DNA of 64,000 nt from NCBI RefSeq assembly GCF_016920785.2, contig NW_024609857.1, positions 69,624,252 to 69,688,251 of the forward strand, given 5' to 3'. Positions 1 through 10,924 of the stretch are shown here, one piece after another. Position numbers and translations under genes: made by a program. Under the pieces are notes generated by a model. The model saw only the letters and a program-made list of their open reading frames with translations. It did no database searches and was not told where the DNA came from. This stretch comes from Ixodes scapularis (lineage: Eukaryota; Arthropoda; Arachnida; Ixodida; Ixodidae). Positions within the stretch are counted from its first letter, which is position 1. Every line of letters begins with the position of its first letter.

Positions 1-2
1 TG

Positions 3-278
3 TTGTTTTTGGCGAGGACAGGTGTTCTGCGAACCAGAACATACAGAGCGAAGTACCAGGAAATGGATACAGTGTGCACTGCTTGTGGAGAGGAGGGCGA
101 GACGGCTGAGCACTTGATACTCTACTGTAAAGGGCATCACCCTCTGCCTACTGAAGACAACATAGATTTAATAAAGTCACTGGGTTTTAGAGACAGCGAA
201 GGGAGAGTAAATTTCAAGACTGTAGAGACTACCAAGCAAAGATTAAGTGAATGGTGGCAGAAAGCGATAGAAAACTAG
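3..278 (+). CDS. C-terminal end of a non-LTR retrotransposon ORF2 (partial)
   Basis: The reading frame enters from before the window and stops at 276-278, giving a 91-residue tail. It contains a Cys-rich knuckle, CTACGEEGETAEHLILYC, followed by a basic and aromatic end. A C-x2-C...H...C knuckle of this kind is usual at the C-terminus of the ORF2 polyprotein of arthropod LINEs, downstream of the reverse transcriptase and RNase H parts, and such copies are abundant in tick genomes. The catalytic domains lie outside the window. The downstream (CATC)n stretch fits a LINE 3' tail. The family assignment rests on the knuckle and tail only. Confidence 0.7.
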   Translation: MFLARTGVLRTRTYRAKYQEMDTVCTACGEEGETAEHLILYCKGHHPLPTEDNIDLIKSLGFRDSEGRVNFKTVETTKQRLSEWWQKAIEN

Positions 279-460
279 GTATTTTCTTATTAACTAATGA
301 CAAGGGGGTTTTTATAGCCTCACTTTCTTTGCAGTGCGGAGTGAATATAGATTTCACAATTAAATATTCTAAGCTTAAATGGTAAAACAAATAGGCTAGG
401 TGGCGAGCTACCGCCCGATCCAAAGGGCTCAGCCAGATTCATCCATCCATCCATCCATCG
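279..460 (+). mobile_element. 3' UTR and (CATC)n tail of the LINE
   Basis: Non-coding tail after the ORF2 stop. It includes a short GC-rich stretch (ctaggtggcgagctaccgcc, a small hairpin) and ends in a (CATC)n microsatellite at about 440-460, as expected at the 3' end of a target-primed LINE insertion. No poly(A) is present. The exact 3' boundary and target duplication are not visible. Confidence 0.55.
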
Positions 461-1094
461 TCGCGCTACCCTCGCCATCGACGACGCTCGTTCGCGTTGC
501 GCTCGCGCCATCCGTTTAGAGATCCCTTTGTGAGACAGTGGGACACATATGTCCCACCTGTGAGAATTGGCTCAATCGAGTCTCTTCGGGTTCGTGGGAC
601 ACTGACGTCCCATTTTTTCCTTTAGCGCCATCTATGAATGTTAAATGCAACTTTTCCTCAGTTATCTTTTTCTTCACGAGACGGCAGAAGGTTGAAAACA
701 TGTAGTTGCTTTTGCCATCGGTTTTCGAAACACAGATCCGTAGGTACCCATTTTTCGGAAGACACTTTCTTGGTTCCCGTATGCCAACTAAGTTGCCCTT
801 TACGTTCTACGTCTTCCTAAGCATGTAAGGAGTAGGTGAATAAAGTATTACTACGTTTTAGATGGCACATGGGTTTATATTGTTGAAGATGTACAAGCAG
901 GTCTGAATTCGTTAGGCTTAGCAACAATCTTTTTTACAGCCAATTTTACTAGGTGGCTTGTCATTCCTGCTGTTGCGATTTTTTTTTCTAATAGCTGCCG
1001 GAGCTTCCATCAAATTTCAGAAGATCTATTAGTGATTTTTCTTTATATGAAAAAGAAAACTCACTGACAAGGAGGCTTTAGAACTGTTCTTTAG

Positions 1095-2440
1095 CCTTCG
1101 GACGACTCGGCGAGTGACGCGTCTGGCGACTCGGATGACGATTTACAAATGCTCTCAACATCAGCTTTGGCTCCAGCAGAGTCAGCAGAAAGCGATGGTA
1201 TAAAGGAACAAGCAGAGAAGAGGCCAAAAAAGACGTACAAGCGAAAAAGACGTAGCAAGATGCGTGTCGAGCCTGAAGCAGATGCTAGTCAGAACGGCGA
1301 ATTCAATGGGATGCCATCACTGTCCATGGTATGGATAGCTCGGTAACCTCGAGACAATACTGAAAAGGTCACTGAAAAACCTTCAACACGCTCTCCTAAA
1401 CCAAGCGCGGATAGCAGTGCCTTTGACACGTTTACTAGTTCTTTTGATGAAGAAGTGTGGAGAATATTTTTCACAGAAACAAACCGGTATGCTGATCAGG
1501 TGGGAAAAGCGAACCGGGAGCCACTCAGTGAGCAAGCTGAAAACCTACATAGGCCTGCTCATTCTTATCAGTATTCATTCCTTGCCCCAAGTCTACCTGT
1601 ACTGGAGCTCAGATCAGCTCTTCATTGTGAAGGAAATGTCTCGCGTGATGACCTTAATGCGTTATCAATAAATCACAAGCTGTTTTCACCTCAACGACAA
1701 CACGCAGCAACCAGAGCGGACCCCGCCAGGATGTGACATGGGCTATAAACAGCGACCTCTTATCGAAGTCATCAACAAGAATTTCCGAAAACCATACAGC
1801 CCGTCCTTTCACGTCGCGGTTGATGAATCTGACTCTTTTCAATGGTCGATCGGCGATAAAACAATACATGCCGATGAAATCGAAAATCAAACGGGGGTAG
1901 AAACTCTGGAGCGTCGCCGACAGTGAAACTGACAGTGAGACATGACCCTGTAGAACAAGCTTCGATGAGAAGGAAGCTTCCCTGCGTAAAAGAAGATTCA
2001 GGTTATATGCCCGGTGTCAGTCATTGGATGGGGGGCGTAGACTGTTTCGATCAAAAACGCAATGCCTATCCGGTCGATGCAGCAATTTTTTAATTGTGCA
2101 ACACACGGCATTCCACAGCGATGACGAGGTGGCCTTGCTTGTCTTCAAGGTGCTTCTCGGGCGACAACTGATGAACAGGCAGACTTCCCGCACTGGCACA
2201 AAGTCGCAAATAGATTTCCAAAGAAAACAGGGACGCCGCAGTAGGTCGTTGATTACTGGGGTGCTATATGAAATTCGTCTTGAGGGAAGAGATCACTTTC
2301 CTAAGGAGAATGCCAAGAGGTGAAGGTGTCAGTGGTGCTCCACAAAAAGCAAGGAAGTCCGCACAAGATTTTTGTGCTGCACCTGCGACGTCCCTTTGTG
2401 TGTTGGGTGCTTCTCCTCCTTTCACTTTTCCAAGTGAACG
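1095..2440 (+). pseudogene. piggyBac transposase pseudogene (DDE_Tnp_1_7)
   Basis: Fragments in shifting frames follow the family order. An acidic, Ser/Asp-rich N-terminus and a basic stretch (KRPKKTYKRKRRSK) lie at 1095-1340. At 1420-1670 comes the region with TNRYA and then LPQVYLYWSSDQLF. At about 1800-1890 there is FNGRSAIKQYMPMKSKIKRG, the piggyBac 'FKGR..LKQYMP.KP.K.G' signature. The 'MGGVD..D' signature appears at about 2025-2060 as MGGVDCFDQKRNAY, and the C-terminal Cys-rich RING/PHD-like tail (CQWC, CCTC, CVGCF) at 2325-2430. At least four frame changes and internal stops separate these blocks, so no transposase can be made. Identification is firm; activity is excluded for this copy. 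Confidence 0.8.
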
Positions 2441-2480
2441 AAAAAATGACGAGCGCCCGAGAGGGCGCTCGTCATTTTTT
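2441..2480. repeat. Perfect 18-bp inverted repeat with GAGA loop
   Basis: Bases 2441-2458 and 2463-2480 are exact reverse complements (aaaaaatgacgagcgccc and its complement) around a 4-base loop. It sits immediately after the Cys-rich tail of the piggyBac relic, so it probably belongs to that element's 3' non-coding end. The form (GC-rich stem followed by T6) resembles an intrinsic terminator, but that function is not expected in an animal nuclear genome. Confidence 0.8.
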
Positions 2481-2512
2481 GTCAATATCCCACGTGGGCA
2501 ATGGGACATACG

Positions 2513-3485
2513 TAGGGTTGTTCGTTTTCGGGTAAAACCCGATTTTACCCGGTTTTTACCCCCCGAACATGTTTCAGGAGAATTGAGTTAAACCCGATTT
2601 CTCCCGAATTCTAAAACCACATAACAAACCTATTTATTTTTACGCCGCTCGGAGTTTGCGGTACACATGCGCTATAACTACCCTACTTCGGGACAACAGT
2701 GACCTATACTTCATTTCGCAAGCTGCGTACAGCACTGTGGACGCTACACGGCTCTCAACCAACCGCCTAACAAGCGCGCCTAATTCACCGTGACATTCTA
2801 CGGAAGCCGGCTGAGAAAAACCGGGGCCTCGGAGGTAGTACATTTCCGTACACGCGCTGTGCAGGTGGAACCGCCTCGGCATGCCACATAGCTTCAGCCC
2901 TGCTGTACGTAGCCTTCAAAATGCACTATCAATCCCCCTTCGATCGCTGAGGTGTCGACGCCCAGCAAGATCTCTCGGGTAGCATGGTCATCTCGCTGGC
3001 ATCCAACCTTTCTCACGAACAACGCCGAGCTAGTCAGTCGCGCAAACAGATCGGGAAAGCTTAACAGGTTTATTCCATAGTGAAATATCTGATCGAAGAC
3101 AACCGTCCCTCGAACGGTCAGGGTTTTCGTTGACACCTGAGGGAAAGGAGGATTCCGTGGGCAGTGCTTCCCTTGAAGCGACCGACGGCAATCGAAGCTG
3201 ACTCACAGTTTTTTCATTGAAAAACCCTGATGTCTTTCGATTAACAGCTTGAAACATACCCCTATTTTTAACGCGTGAGCGTTAAAGAGTTTGTAATACG
3301 CTCCTATATAAAAATATTGAATGTATTATTGAGTAGATTTGTACATTTAACCCGAAAAAAAAAACGAATTTCGAAATGTTTTCACCAAAACCCCGATTTC
3401 TCCCAGATTATGGGGTTAAAAAATAGCACCCGATTTTTACCCCCCGAATTTAAAAAGATATAAAACCCGAAAACGAACAACCCTA
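2513..3485. mobile_element. Non-autonomous hAT-type element, 973 bp
   Basis: Terminal inverted repeats are a perfect 21-bp match: the left end begins TAGGGTTGTTCG and the right end closes CGAACAACCCTA. The element is flanked by an exact 8-bp duplication GACATACG at 2505-2512 and 3486-3493. An 8-bp duplication with short TIRs is the hAT (also P) signature. The sub-terminal parts repeat acccgattttaccc and cccgatttctccc. No long reading frame resembles a transposase, so it must have been moved in trans. It interrupts one of the palindromes of the piggyBac relic and is therefore younger than it. Confidence 0.85.
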
Positions 3486-3791
3486 GACATACGCTGTCCC
3501 ACTTAAGTTTGTGGTGCTTAGAGGGTAGTGGGACATATGTTGTCCCACCAATTGTGCTTCTGAATTTTGTTTCAGAACTATGTAAATAGGTTTAAACATT
3601 CTTTTTCTTGTTCAATGAGGCATTTCTGGTATAAAAATAAGTGTAATATTAAAGGACTGCTCGCGCCTTATGAAGGGATATTCTGCCTCCCGCTTTGTGG
3701 CGCTGGCGTCATTTGCGCGTTTTCTGACGTCGCTGTAAAAACGTGCTCGCGCCCGGTACATGGGAATTCGTTTAAGTTCTTTTCATACATC

Positions 3792-5002
3792 AGGTCTGTT
3801 CGATTGGCCAGAAACTTCTGAACTATCTGTCCGAGTTCAGACGAGTGCAGGAGTCGTGCAGCGGCGGCGCAGAAGCAGTGCAGCCGCCGCGCTAAGACTG
3901 GCGCTGTGATCGGCTAGTGTGTGCTACATTTAATTAGTCACGGTTTGATGAGACCATTCGTGTTCCCTTAGTTTTAAAGTATAATAAACGAATCTTTTCT
4001 GTGAATATTTTTTATTCGAGTGTACTAAAAACGTTTTCTGCACGAAATGTGTTTCTGTCCGCAATTTTAACGGCCGTTCGGTTCCTGGCGTTTCCATAAG
4101 CGTTCGTATATCTTCACATTCATTTAGTGATAGTATATTCATTCCAGGTCTCTCGAGTTTCGCATTTCGACGATAGGTTCGCGGCATGAGGATAGTTTTG
4201 CGTCGAGAGTCACTGGCGGCTGCGCGCGGTTGCTAGCGGTCACCTCGAAGACGAAGGCCTGACGATAGCGTTTTGGCCAAGACAGTTATCGAGCGTAACT
4301 TTGGCGTCAAGCTGAAGCGGACAAAGCATGCAGTATTATGCTCAGCTACGGGGCATGTGAAGGCCAATGTGCCTAATCCCACACCTCTGCAATGTATCGG
4401 AGTCGTCAATATGCATCCAAGAGCAACTGAAGGCGGGGACCATCAAGAGTGCAATTCCTTTCCCGTGTCTGTAAGAAAGAATATCAACAATGCGAATCCC
4501 CACCTAGCATAAATAAATTTTTAAAAAAATATTACGTGAGCTAATGTTTCAACACTCACCAGAGGGAGCCAAACCTACGCAAGTAAGTGCCTAAAACGCT
4601 TTCAGAATATCATAATCAAGCAAATTTCTACCCTCGGTTATGATATCAATTCCGAGTCCACCGTGGGTACGTTATTATCCTAAATGAAAAAAAAAATGCA
4701 ACCTCCGTTAATAAACGTCGCAGGCATTTGAGCGAGAGCTACGAAAAATGGTACCGCGAGCAGAGACGGACGAGGAGTGTCGTCTGCTATCGCCGTCTGC
4801 TCTTGTCGTCTGCTCCTGCACGGACGCTAAACTACTCCGGAGCCGGTGCAAGATATTGAGGAACTGTGTCTGAGCTCGTTTAGAACTGGGATGAATCAAA
4901 CATGCCAGTGCAGCGGTCGCGCGACTTCCGATTGAATCGAATGCACCAGTTCCTGCACTGCTGAACTATAGTTTAGCCAGTTCTGGCGAATCGAACAGAC
5001 CT
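3792..5002. mobile_element. Inverted-repeat (MITE-like) element, about 1.2 kb
   Basis: The left end (aggtctgttcgattggccag at 3792) and right end (ctggcgaatcgaacagacct, ending 5002) are reverse complements with few mismatches. Weaker complementarity extends about 60 bp inward through gaactat...gttcag...gtgcagga. No clear target duplication was found. The inside contains a GC-rich stretch near 3855-3900 and no recognisable protein. The 79-codon frame at 4273-4512 matches nothing I know. Superfamily unassigned. Confidence 0.6.
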
Positions 5003-5188
5003 ATAATTACAAGGACTGCTTGAACTGGAGTGGGTGGCCCTAAAAAGGGCCGTTTGCTGGGCGTGTTCAGGCACACAGATACCGTCCGGCCGATGGCGTC
5101 CCGAAGCCTGAGGAAGGAGTCCTTGCACCGATTCGGCCGTTGATGCAATTATATTTGCCTTTGATGCAGCGGGATACCCGCTATCTTT

Positions 5189-5306
5189 CAATTTCTCGCG
5201 CTTCAATGATTTCTAGAGTGAGTTTATTCTTTCTAATCACCTCACACTTGTCGAAGACGGAATAAAGATAAACTCACTCGAGAAACCATTGAAGCGCGGG
5301 AAATTG
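5189..5306. repeat. Hairpin-forming inverted repeat
   Basis: The left arm from 5189 (caatttctcgcgcttcaatg) is complemented by the right arm ending 5306 (cattgaagcgcgggaaattg), and the match continues inward through agagtgagttta / taaactcactc. Arms are about 45 bp with a few mismatches around a loop of about 25 bases. It looks like a small foldback MITE; no duplication is obvious. Confidence 0.65.
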
Positions 5307-6152
5307 GAAGATTGGGGGAAAACTGTGTCAGCGCTCCTTCACTATGTTTATCTTATCAGGAATGTTGCTTTTTAGACACACAGTGACAGAACGTGACGGT
5401 GGCTCAGGAGCACGCGGCGTCCATTTTATGTATTTTCTCTTTGGTTGTTTGCTATGACGTTACAGTATTTATGCTCGACGTTAGCATGAATAAACTTCAG
5501 TTGCAAGTCAGCGCTTTGTTCCTCTACCTGCTTGCTCTTGTCCGTGTCTTTGCGCTGTTTTAATATTAACTTGCCCTAACTTATACGTTAGTCAACTTTT
5601 GTTCTGGAATGCAAATACAGATACTTATAGAAATACATTTGTTCCCGAACGGTGCTACGTAGGGATGGTGTAGTTCGTGGCTAATGCATATGGCAATTTA
5701 TGCTTGTGCTTCTCATTCCGTGTCATTTTGTGGACTTTTCCTTAGCTCGAACTCTTTATTATTAATGCCACTAAAAAAACGTCAACCCCGGTGAACCACG
5801 TAGTTGCTGAACGGTAAAGACTGCGTGCCATGCTTGACAAAGGCCGTCTGCACGAAATGAACCCTGTTTTGTAGTAAGGGCGCATATCAAACTGTCGCGT
5901 TATATGCTTCTGTGTCACCCATAGTGTAGTGAGTTTGGGTAACAGGGCCGTGCCTTTTCTCCATTCAACTCCTTTACAGCGTTCGCTCTGTAAGATCCGA
6001 CAAAGTGTAGGGCTTTGTGAGAGGAGGTTATTTTGTTATTCTTTCAAGTGACCTTCTTTAAACCACAGTTTTTTTGTTTTTTTTATTGTTGGTGACTGCG
6101 AGGTATCGCGAAACAAGCGATACATTGTAAATGTATTTTACTACTAAGATAC
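5307..6152. other. Non-coding stretch, partly repeat-like
   Basis: No coding potential recognised. Around 5490-5560 the sequence agttgcaagtcagcgctttg ... cttgtccgtgtctttgcgctgtttt resembles the terminal repeat of the Penelope-like element at 28248-28943 (ttgtaagtcagcgatgtg ... cttgtccctgcgctgttt). It is probably a decayed terminal fragment of the same family. Confidence 0.45.
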
Positions 6153-6160
6153 AAATACAT

Positions 6161-7059
6161 CAGGGATGGGCAGTATTTCAAATACAAGTATTTAAAATAC
6201 GTATTTCAAGTACTTTGTGTATTTTGCATTTGTATTTAATTACAAATTGGGTAATGTATTTGACGTGTGTATTTAAATACTAAAACGTGGGTATTCCAAA
6301 TACAATTGTAATTAAATACAATCTTGTGGGCGAAAATACATCCCTGAAATTTATTGTCACTGTCCAGAGCAGAAAGAAAACTATGTTCTGCACCGAATGC
6401 AGTGTCTCTCAATCAAGCACAAGCGTTTAGTGACTTTGTGATTACGGTGCTAGTCCAGGGCAAGAATAGTGACGAAATCGACGTTCACAGGCAGACTGGC
6501 TAAATAAGTGCCTGTGACAACTTGTGATGCTTTCCAGCCTGATTTCCATCAATATTTTTGCCTGGAACATTCTAAATGCGCGGGTCGTCCAGATTTTCGT
6601 AACTGCTGCGAGTTGCTACAATAAAAAAATTCTCTAGCCAGTGCTGCGCGTTTTGGTCGTCTCAGTTCTTTGTTGGTCTATACCAAAATGTAATCGACAA
6701 AAAAAGCTGCTTGAAGCTCTGTACTTTTTTCACCTATTACGTCCAATCTGATTACATTCTTTGTGATTATATTTCTATTGCGTTACTAGAGCCTCGCACA
6801 CTAACTCCCGAGTGTGCGATGCAAAATTAAAATGGGATACCCAGAAACCTGTTGCAGGTGCCCTGAAGTCGCTGACGCAAATTTTGAGGAATGTATTTGG
6901 AAAAGTATTTGGAGGAGACCAAATACATTTGGTTGTATTTGTATCTTGTACTTAAATACTTTTTTGGAAATGTAATTAGATTTGTAATTAAATACGTTTT
7001 TGATGAAGTATTTTGTATTTGTATTTCAATACATATTTGCATTATTTTGCCCATCCCTG
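6161..7059. mobile_element. hAT-type MITE with AAATACAAATAC-rich interior, 899 bp
   Basis: It begins CAGGGATGGGCA and ends TGCCCATCCCTG, a perfect 12-bp inverted repeat. It is flanked by an exact 8-bp duplication AAATACAT at 6153-6160 and 7060-7067. Both ends carry repeats of gtatttgtattt / aaatacaaatac. No transposase is encoded. TIR start CAGGG and an 8-bp duplication are hAT hallmarks. Confidence 0.85.
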
Positions 7060-7154
7060 AAATACATATTTCAAATGTATCTCGATACAGATAATCGAAA
7101 ATATCTCTAAAATACTATAGCGATACATTTGTATTGCGATACTGCCCATCCCTG
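7060..7154. mobile_element. Remnant of an older copy of the same MITE family
   Basis: Beyond the right duplication of the 6161-7059 element the sequence continues with the same aaatacatatttcaaatgtatc style and reaches a second copy of the terminal repeat, TGCCCATCCCTG, at 7143-7154. The intact element therefore inserted into an older relative. The left end of the older copy (before 6153) is not recognisable as a clean TIR. Confidence 0.55.
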
Positions 7155-7579
7155 CGCCGCCGGAATCCGTTTAGGTAGCCCGTCCCCTGCTTTGAGGAGC
7201 TGGTTTTCTGCACTCGGTAGTTTCTAATAAAATTACTCTTTTGTTTCGGGTGCTTTACGCGCATGTGCAGCGACGTTTTCAACAGAGTGAAAAGCAATAG
7301 CACTTTTTTATAACCACATTTTGGAAAATTAATGAAAGAGAGTAGCGCAGTTCTGTAACGCGAGTCGTGTTTTACACGTGGTAGACACGTTGCTTTTAAG
7401 CGATGAAACGCTACGTCAGGATTCTGCGGGTTCAGAGACGGCGTACGTGCGTGAAATGTTAGTCAGTGGGGTTATTCCTTGAGGCCCCCCGAATATGCTT
7501 TTTCTCTCCTCCGTCGACGAAGCTCGATCAACGGAGCGTTCAAGGCCGGCGCCTCTCACGTGGACACCTAGCAAACTAA

Positions 7580-8079
7580 TGTCACATTCAATTGGGGCGC
7601 ACGCAGCACCGAGAAAGTGCTGCCCCCAAGGCCGCGCCACCGCGCGGGCGCAGCGTATGACGCACTACCAAGTGGACACGAAGCATTCCGCCGTGCAACG
7701 CGCTTAGCGCGGTCACTTCAAGGGCAAAAGATAAACGGGTGGACCACTGAACAAAATCCGCCGCGAGTGGGGCGGCGGCGCGCGCCATCTAGCGAGAGAC
7801 TCCCGAGTCGCCATGTTTACCGATGCCAGGAAGACGAAGCGGGGGAAAGAAGGGGCCGAAGGAGGCGGAGAGCGGTAGCTCAAGGCCGCGCCGGCCCGCA
7901 GTGCGCGAAGCTGCACGCTCTCCTTACGACGGTGCAGCTGGTGCTGCAACGCGCCGGTGTCGTGCGCCGCACCAAATCCCAAATGAATGTAGTGCAGCCG
8001 CACCGACACGACCATGTGAACGCGACGGGTCCGTCGGTGCAGCGCGGTGCGGTGTGGTGCGCCCCAATTGAATGTGACA
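7580..8079. mobile_element. PIF/Harbinger-like MITE, 500 bp
   Basis: Ends are inverted repeats of at least 20 bp (left TGTCACATTCAATTGGGGCG, right its complement closing at 8079). They are flanked by TAA at 7577-7579 and again at 8080-8082. A 3-bp TAA/TTA duplication is typical of PIF/Harbinger. The inside is GC-rich (gcgcgggcgcagcg, ggtgcggtgtggtgc) and encodes nothing recognisable; the long open frames here reflect base composition. Confidence 0.65.
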
Positions 8080-8082
8080 TAA

Positions 8083-8422
8083 GAAGTTGGGATCCGGGAA
8101 AGGCGACCGTCTCGTTCCCAAGCCGGACGCAAGGGGCAGTCAAGTGGTTTTTGAGTTCGTGTTTTGATAATGACAGCTGAATTTAGACGCCTTAAGTATC
8201 CCCAAAAACCAAAAAGTATAGTCATACGGTGATTATTTCTTTAATAAAAATGTAATTGAAGGCCGCCAAACCTCGGATCCATCCGAAAACGAAACCACTC
8301 TCATTGGTCGTCGCACGCTTATCAAAAGGATCTCGGGCCAATGGCGTTGGACGACGTTCCGTCGCGCAGTGATCCCGAGGTAGCCGCATCGGCCGAACCT
8401 CTTTGTCATTCGAGCTCCGATC
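8083..8422. promoter_or_regulatory. Possible promoter-like upstream region
   Basis: Between the Harbinger-like MITE and the start codon at 8423 there are CCAAT-type motifs in both orientations (cattggtcg near 8303, ccaatggcg near 8339) and CpG-containing sequence. This could be the 5' region of the short acidic frame that follows. No TATA or initiator could be fixed, so this is a weak inference. Confidence 0.2.
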
Positions 8423-8647
8423 ATGGCGGAGTTCTCTACGCTCGAGGACCTGACGCCGTTAGAGGTTGAAGTTCTTCGGCGGACAGCCGACCTGGGGATG
8501 ATTTCCTATGACGCCACTCCGACGTGCGATGTGGACGATAGCAGCGCTTCGGAGTCATGTTCGGGTTCCGAGGACGACGAAACGCAGACCTTTTCAGGCG
8601 TTCTTCGATTTGCGGTTGGGGCAAGTCGTAACCAAACCAACGTTTGA
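8423..8647 (+). CDS. Short acidic open frame, possible first exon (hypothetical)
   Basis: A 74-codon frame opens at a well-placed ATG (gatcATGGCG). The peptide is acidic and Ser-rich in its middle (SSASESCSGSEDDE), after a Leu/Glu-rich start (MAEFSTLEDLTPLEVEVLRR). I do not recognise the family. Composition and start context suggest a real N-terminal exon of a host or transposon gene, but no donor site or continuing exon can be proven, and no repeat boundary encloses it. Confidence 0.25.
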   Translation: MAEFSTLEDLTPLEVEVLRRTADLGMISYDATPTCDVDDSSASESCSGSEDDETQTFSGVLRFAVGASRNQTNV

Positions 8648-10436
8648 CATCGCAGCGTTACCTCTGGTACGTGATGTCAAACGATGTCGCCACGTTGACT
8701 TTCGCCTCGGGAGAACGGGGGGAAGGCTGGTTCAGACATGTGCAACGAGCGCGTACCTACGACTGCGTCCGTTGCAACCGGAGCGACCGGAACAACCGCA
8801 CTGCGCCGCGCGTACACACACCTGTAACCACTACAACAAGCGCAGCGGGTCGTCAGGACGGCGACCGCTTCTGTACGCCGCCGTCAGCTGTGTCAGCGGC
8901 CCTCTAAAAAAGGGGACGCACTGCTACTCAATGCCGTAACAGAATATAGACAGACAGTTTTCTAGTTTAAAGCTTTATTATTTTTTCTTGATAGGCTTGC
9001 AGGGTACAGCGAATGAAAAAAATAAAATAAAAAGATGCAGCGCCGTCTTGGACGATCACGACTCGAATACACGACATTGCAATAGTACAAATATCGCCAC
9101 ACGCCTTTTCTACGATTATAAAAGGCAATGTAATCTTAGCAGCGACATAGCAACGTAGAAATATGATTTCGTGATCAGATAGACGTTGCGAGCGTTCAGG
9201 ATTGCTAACCCTAATCACTTTTCTCCGGTGATGAAAACGCGTGAAAATTCGTATCCTTTATACGGTACGCGCCAGTAATACCTTGAACTTGAGCACACGC
9301 ATGAAATGCGCCAAATAAGAAATCCGGGCGATGTTCGAGGACACAAATGCTTAGAAAGCACCACTGTAGTCGAAGTAAACAAACACGACGGCACGGGCGT
9401 TTCTGCCGTCTTGAGAGTGCCGCCACGACATCGCCGCACGAGTAGGTGGATGTTCCCTTCTAGTACGTGCTGGGTTATCATAGCGAAACACGACGAAAAT
9501 TCACAGTCAGGGATAGCGCTTTTACGTGGAACGATGAGCTTTCACCAGGCCGTCCATTCCGACGATCACCACCGACGCCACGTTTGCGGATAGAAGGAGC
9601 CGGCCGGCCCGCGACCGGCACGACCGGCCTGCAACGCGCGGAGATACGTGCGCTACCGCGCATCCCCGGGGAACGGGAAATTCACCCCCCGCGGAGGAAG
9701 GCAAATAGAAAACGTAGTCCCTTGTTTGTGAAACGATAATTGCGCTATCGCGTATTCTAAACTAGAAATATTTTACGTCTTGTGAAATTATCATGCACAA
9801 CATATTTGAATGAACTGAAAATTGTTTTTTTAGCGAAACTTTAAAAAGACCGCCAAAATTTTCAAACATACGATAATTTCATTGGTCCTCGCAAGTACAG
9901 AAAAGAGACCGCACGTATTTTATTCCTGCGTGATTAATAGGCGTTTCTGCCTTCTAAAACTGAAGATACTCATTCACTGACACTTCCTTAACACCATCGC
10001 ACCAAAAAGTAGCTTCTCCGAAAACCCCTTGAGTGTCGAATGCGCGCCGTTGGAGGCTCACGCCTCGCTTGTGTTTAAACCGGCTTTGAAACGACAAATT
10101 CTTGCGTCGCTGAATAGTTTCGCTTTTAACCGCAGCATGCGTGACGGATAGATTTCGCGGCGATATTGTCGCGTTGACCTTTTAGTCAGCTGATGCCGTC
10201 CGTCAAATAGGCATCGCGTTTCGGACTGTGAGGAGCCGCCCTCGGATACACAGGGCAGAAGGGGCCTGCTACGGCTACGCTCTGGCGGCACCTCCGATTA
10301 TCAACACGATGCCCGCCGTTTCTTCCGTTGCAGCTGAAAAAACGGACAAGGGGAAGCGGCAGTAAACTCCGTTCTTTCTTTGGACCTAACCGTGTCAGCT
10401 ATCGTCGCCGGTGGCGTACTGTGCGGCGAAGAGGCG
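8648..10436. other. No recognised gene; CpG-rich patch near 9.6 kb
   Basis: Nothing convincing in six frames. A GC-rich patch with many CpG sites lies at about 9590-9690 (gagccggccggcccgcgacc). A small inverted repeat surrounds 8641-8686 (cgtttgacatc ... gatgtcaaacg). The rest is AT-rich unique-looking DNA. Confidence 0.5.
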
Positions 10437-10440
10437 TTAA

Positions 10441-10918
10441 GGCCCATACGCACATTCGCGTTTGAGCGCGGTGCGTTCCGTAGCGGCAAGCGGACGCGTT
10501 GCGTTGCGAAGACCGCTTGCGCCAAGCTTGTACGCACAGTTGCGTTGACACGCAGTCAACCGCAGTCAAGAGCCAATAAGAACGCGCTATCGTCGCTAGT
10601 GGCTCACCAATAGTAAGCGAAATCCAAGGCAACATGGCGGCGCACAGCGACAGCGTCGGTGTTCGATCTTGGGACAATCTCGCCGGCTTCCCCGACATTT
10701 TGTCAAGCTTGAACCATCGCAGCCTTGGAAAATACAGCCCCCACCGCTCCCCAAAACGAAAAAGCAAGCACTGCGACAAGTTGAACGAGTCTCTACTCGC
10801 TTGTGTCGCGCTACCGAGCGTTGCGGAAGGCGCGCGTCGCTCTGCAAGCGACCGGGCCTGGCCGCAAGGACTCCGCAACGCACTCAAACGCGTTCAAACG
10901 CGAATGTGCGTATGGCCC
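10441..10918. mobile_element. CpG-rich inverted-repeat element, copy 1
   Basis: It begins GGCCCATACGCAC just after TTAA (10437-10440) and ends GTGCGTATGGCCC. The terminal inverted repeat extends through cacattcgcgtttga. The inside carries two CCAAT boxes (gccaataagaacg near 10571, caccaatagtaag near 10606) and an ATG at 10634 opening MAAHSDSVGVRSWDNLAGFP. It pairs with an inverted copy at 10925-11521. No transposase was found; superfamily unassigned. TTAA flanks suggest a TTAA-targeting transposase. Confidence 0.6.
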
Positions 10919-10924
10919 TTTGAA

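Larger units (their letters stand above)
538..3548 (+). mobile_element. piggyBac-like transposon relic
   Basis: Span delimited by palindromes of the type GTGGGACA..TGTCCCAC: 538-557 and 594-612 on the left, and on the right 2501-2512 joined with 3494-3502 (split by a later insertion) and 3528-3548. Between them lies a broken piggyBac transposase (1095-2440). Sub-terminal inverted repeats at both ends fit piggyBac architecture, but I could not find a clean TTAA target duplication with matching tips, so the outer boundaries are approximate. The 973-bp hAT-type element at 2513-3485 is nested inside it. Confidence 0.5.

Noticed and set aside
2441..2480. Intrinsic transcription terminator
   Set aside because: The shape fits, but the organism is an animal and the element lies in a decayed transposon.
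4273..4512. 79-codon frame as a gene
   Set aside because: Lies inside an inverted-repeat element, no family signature.
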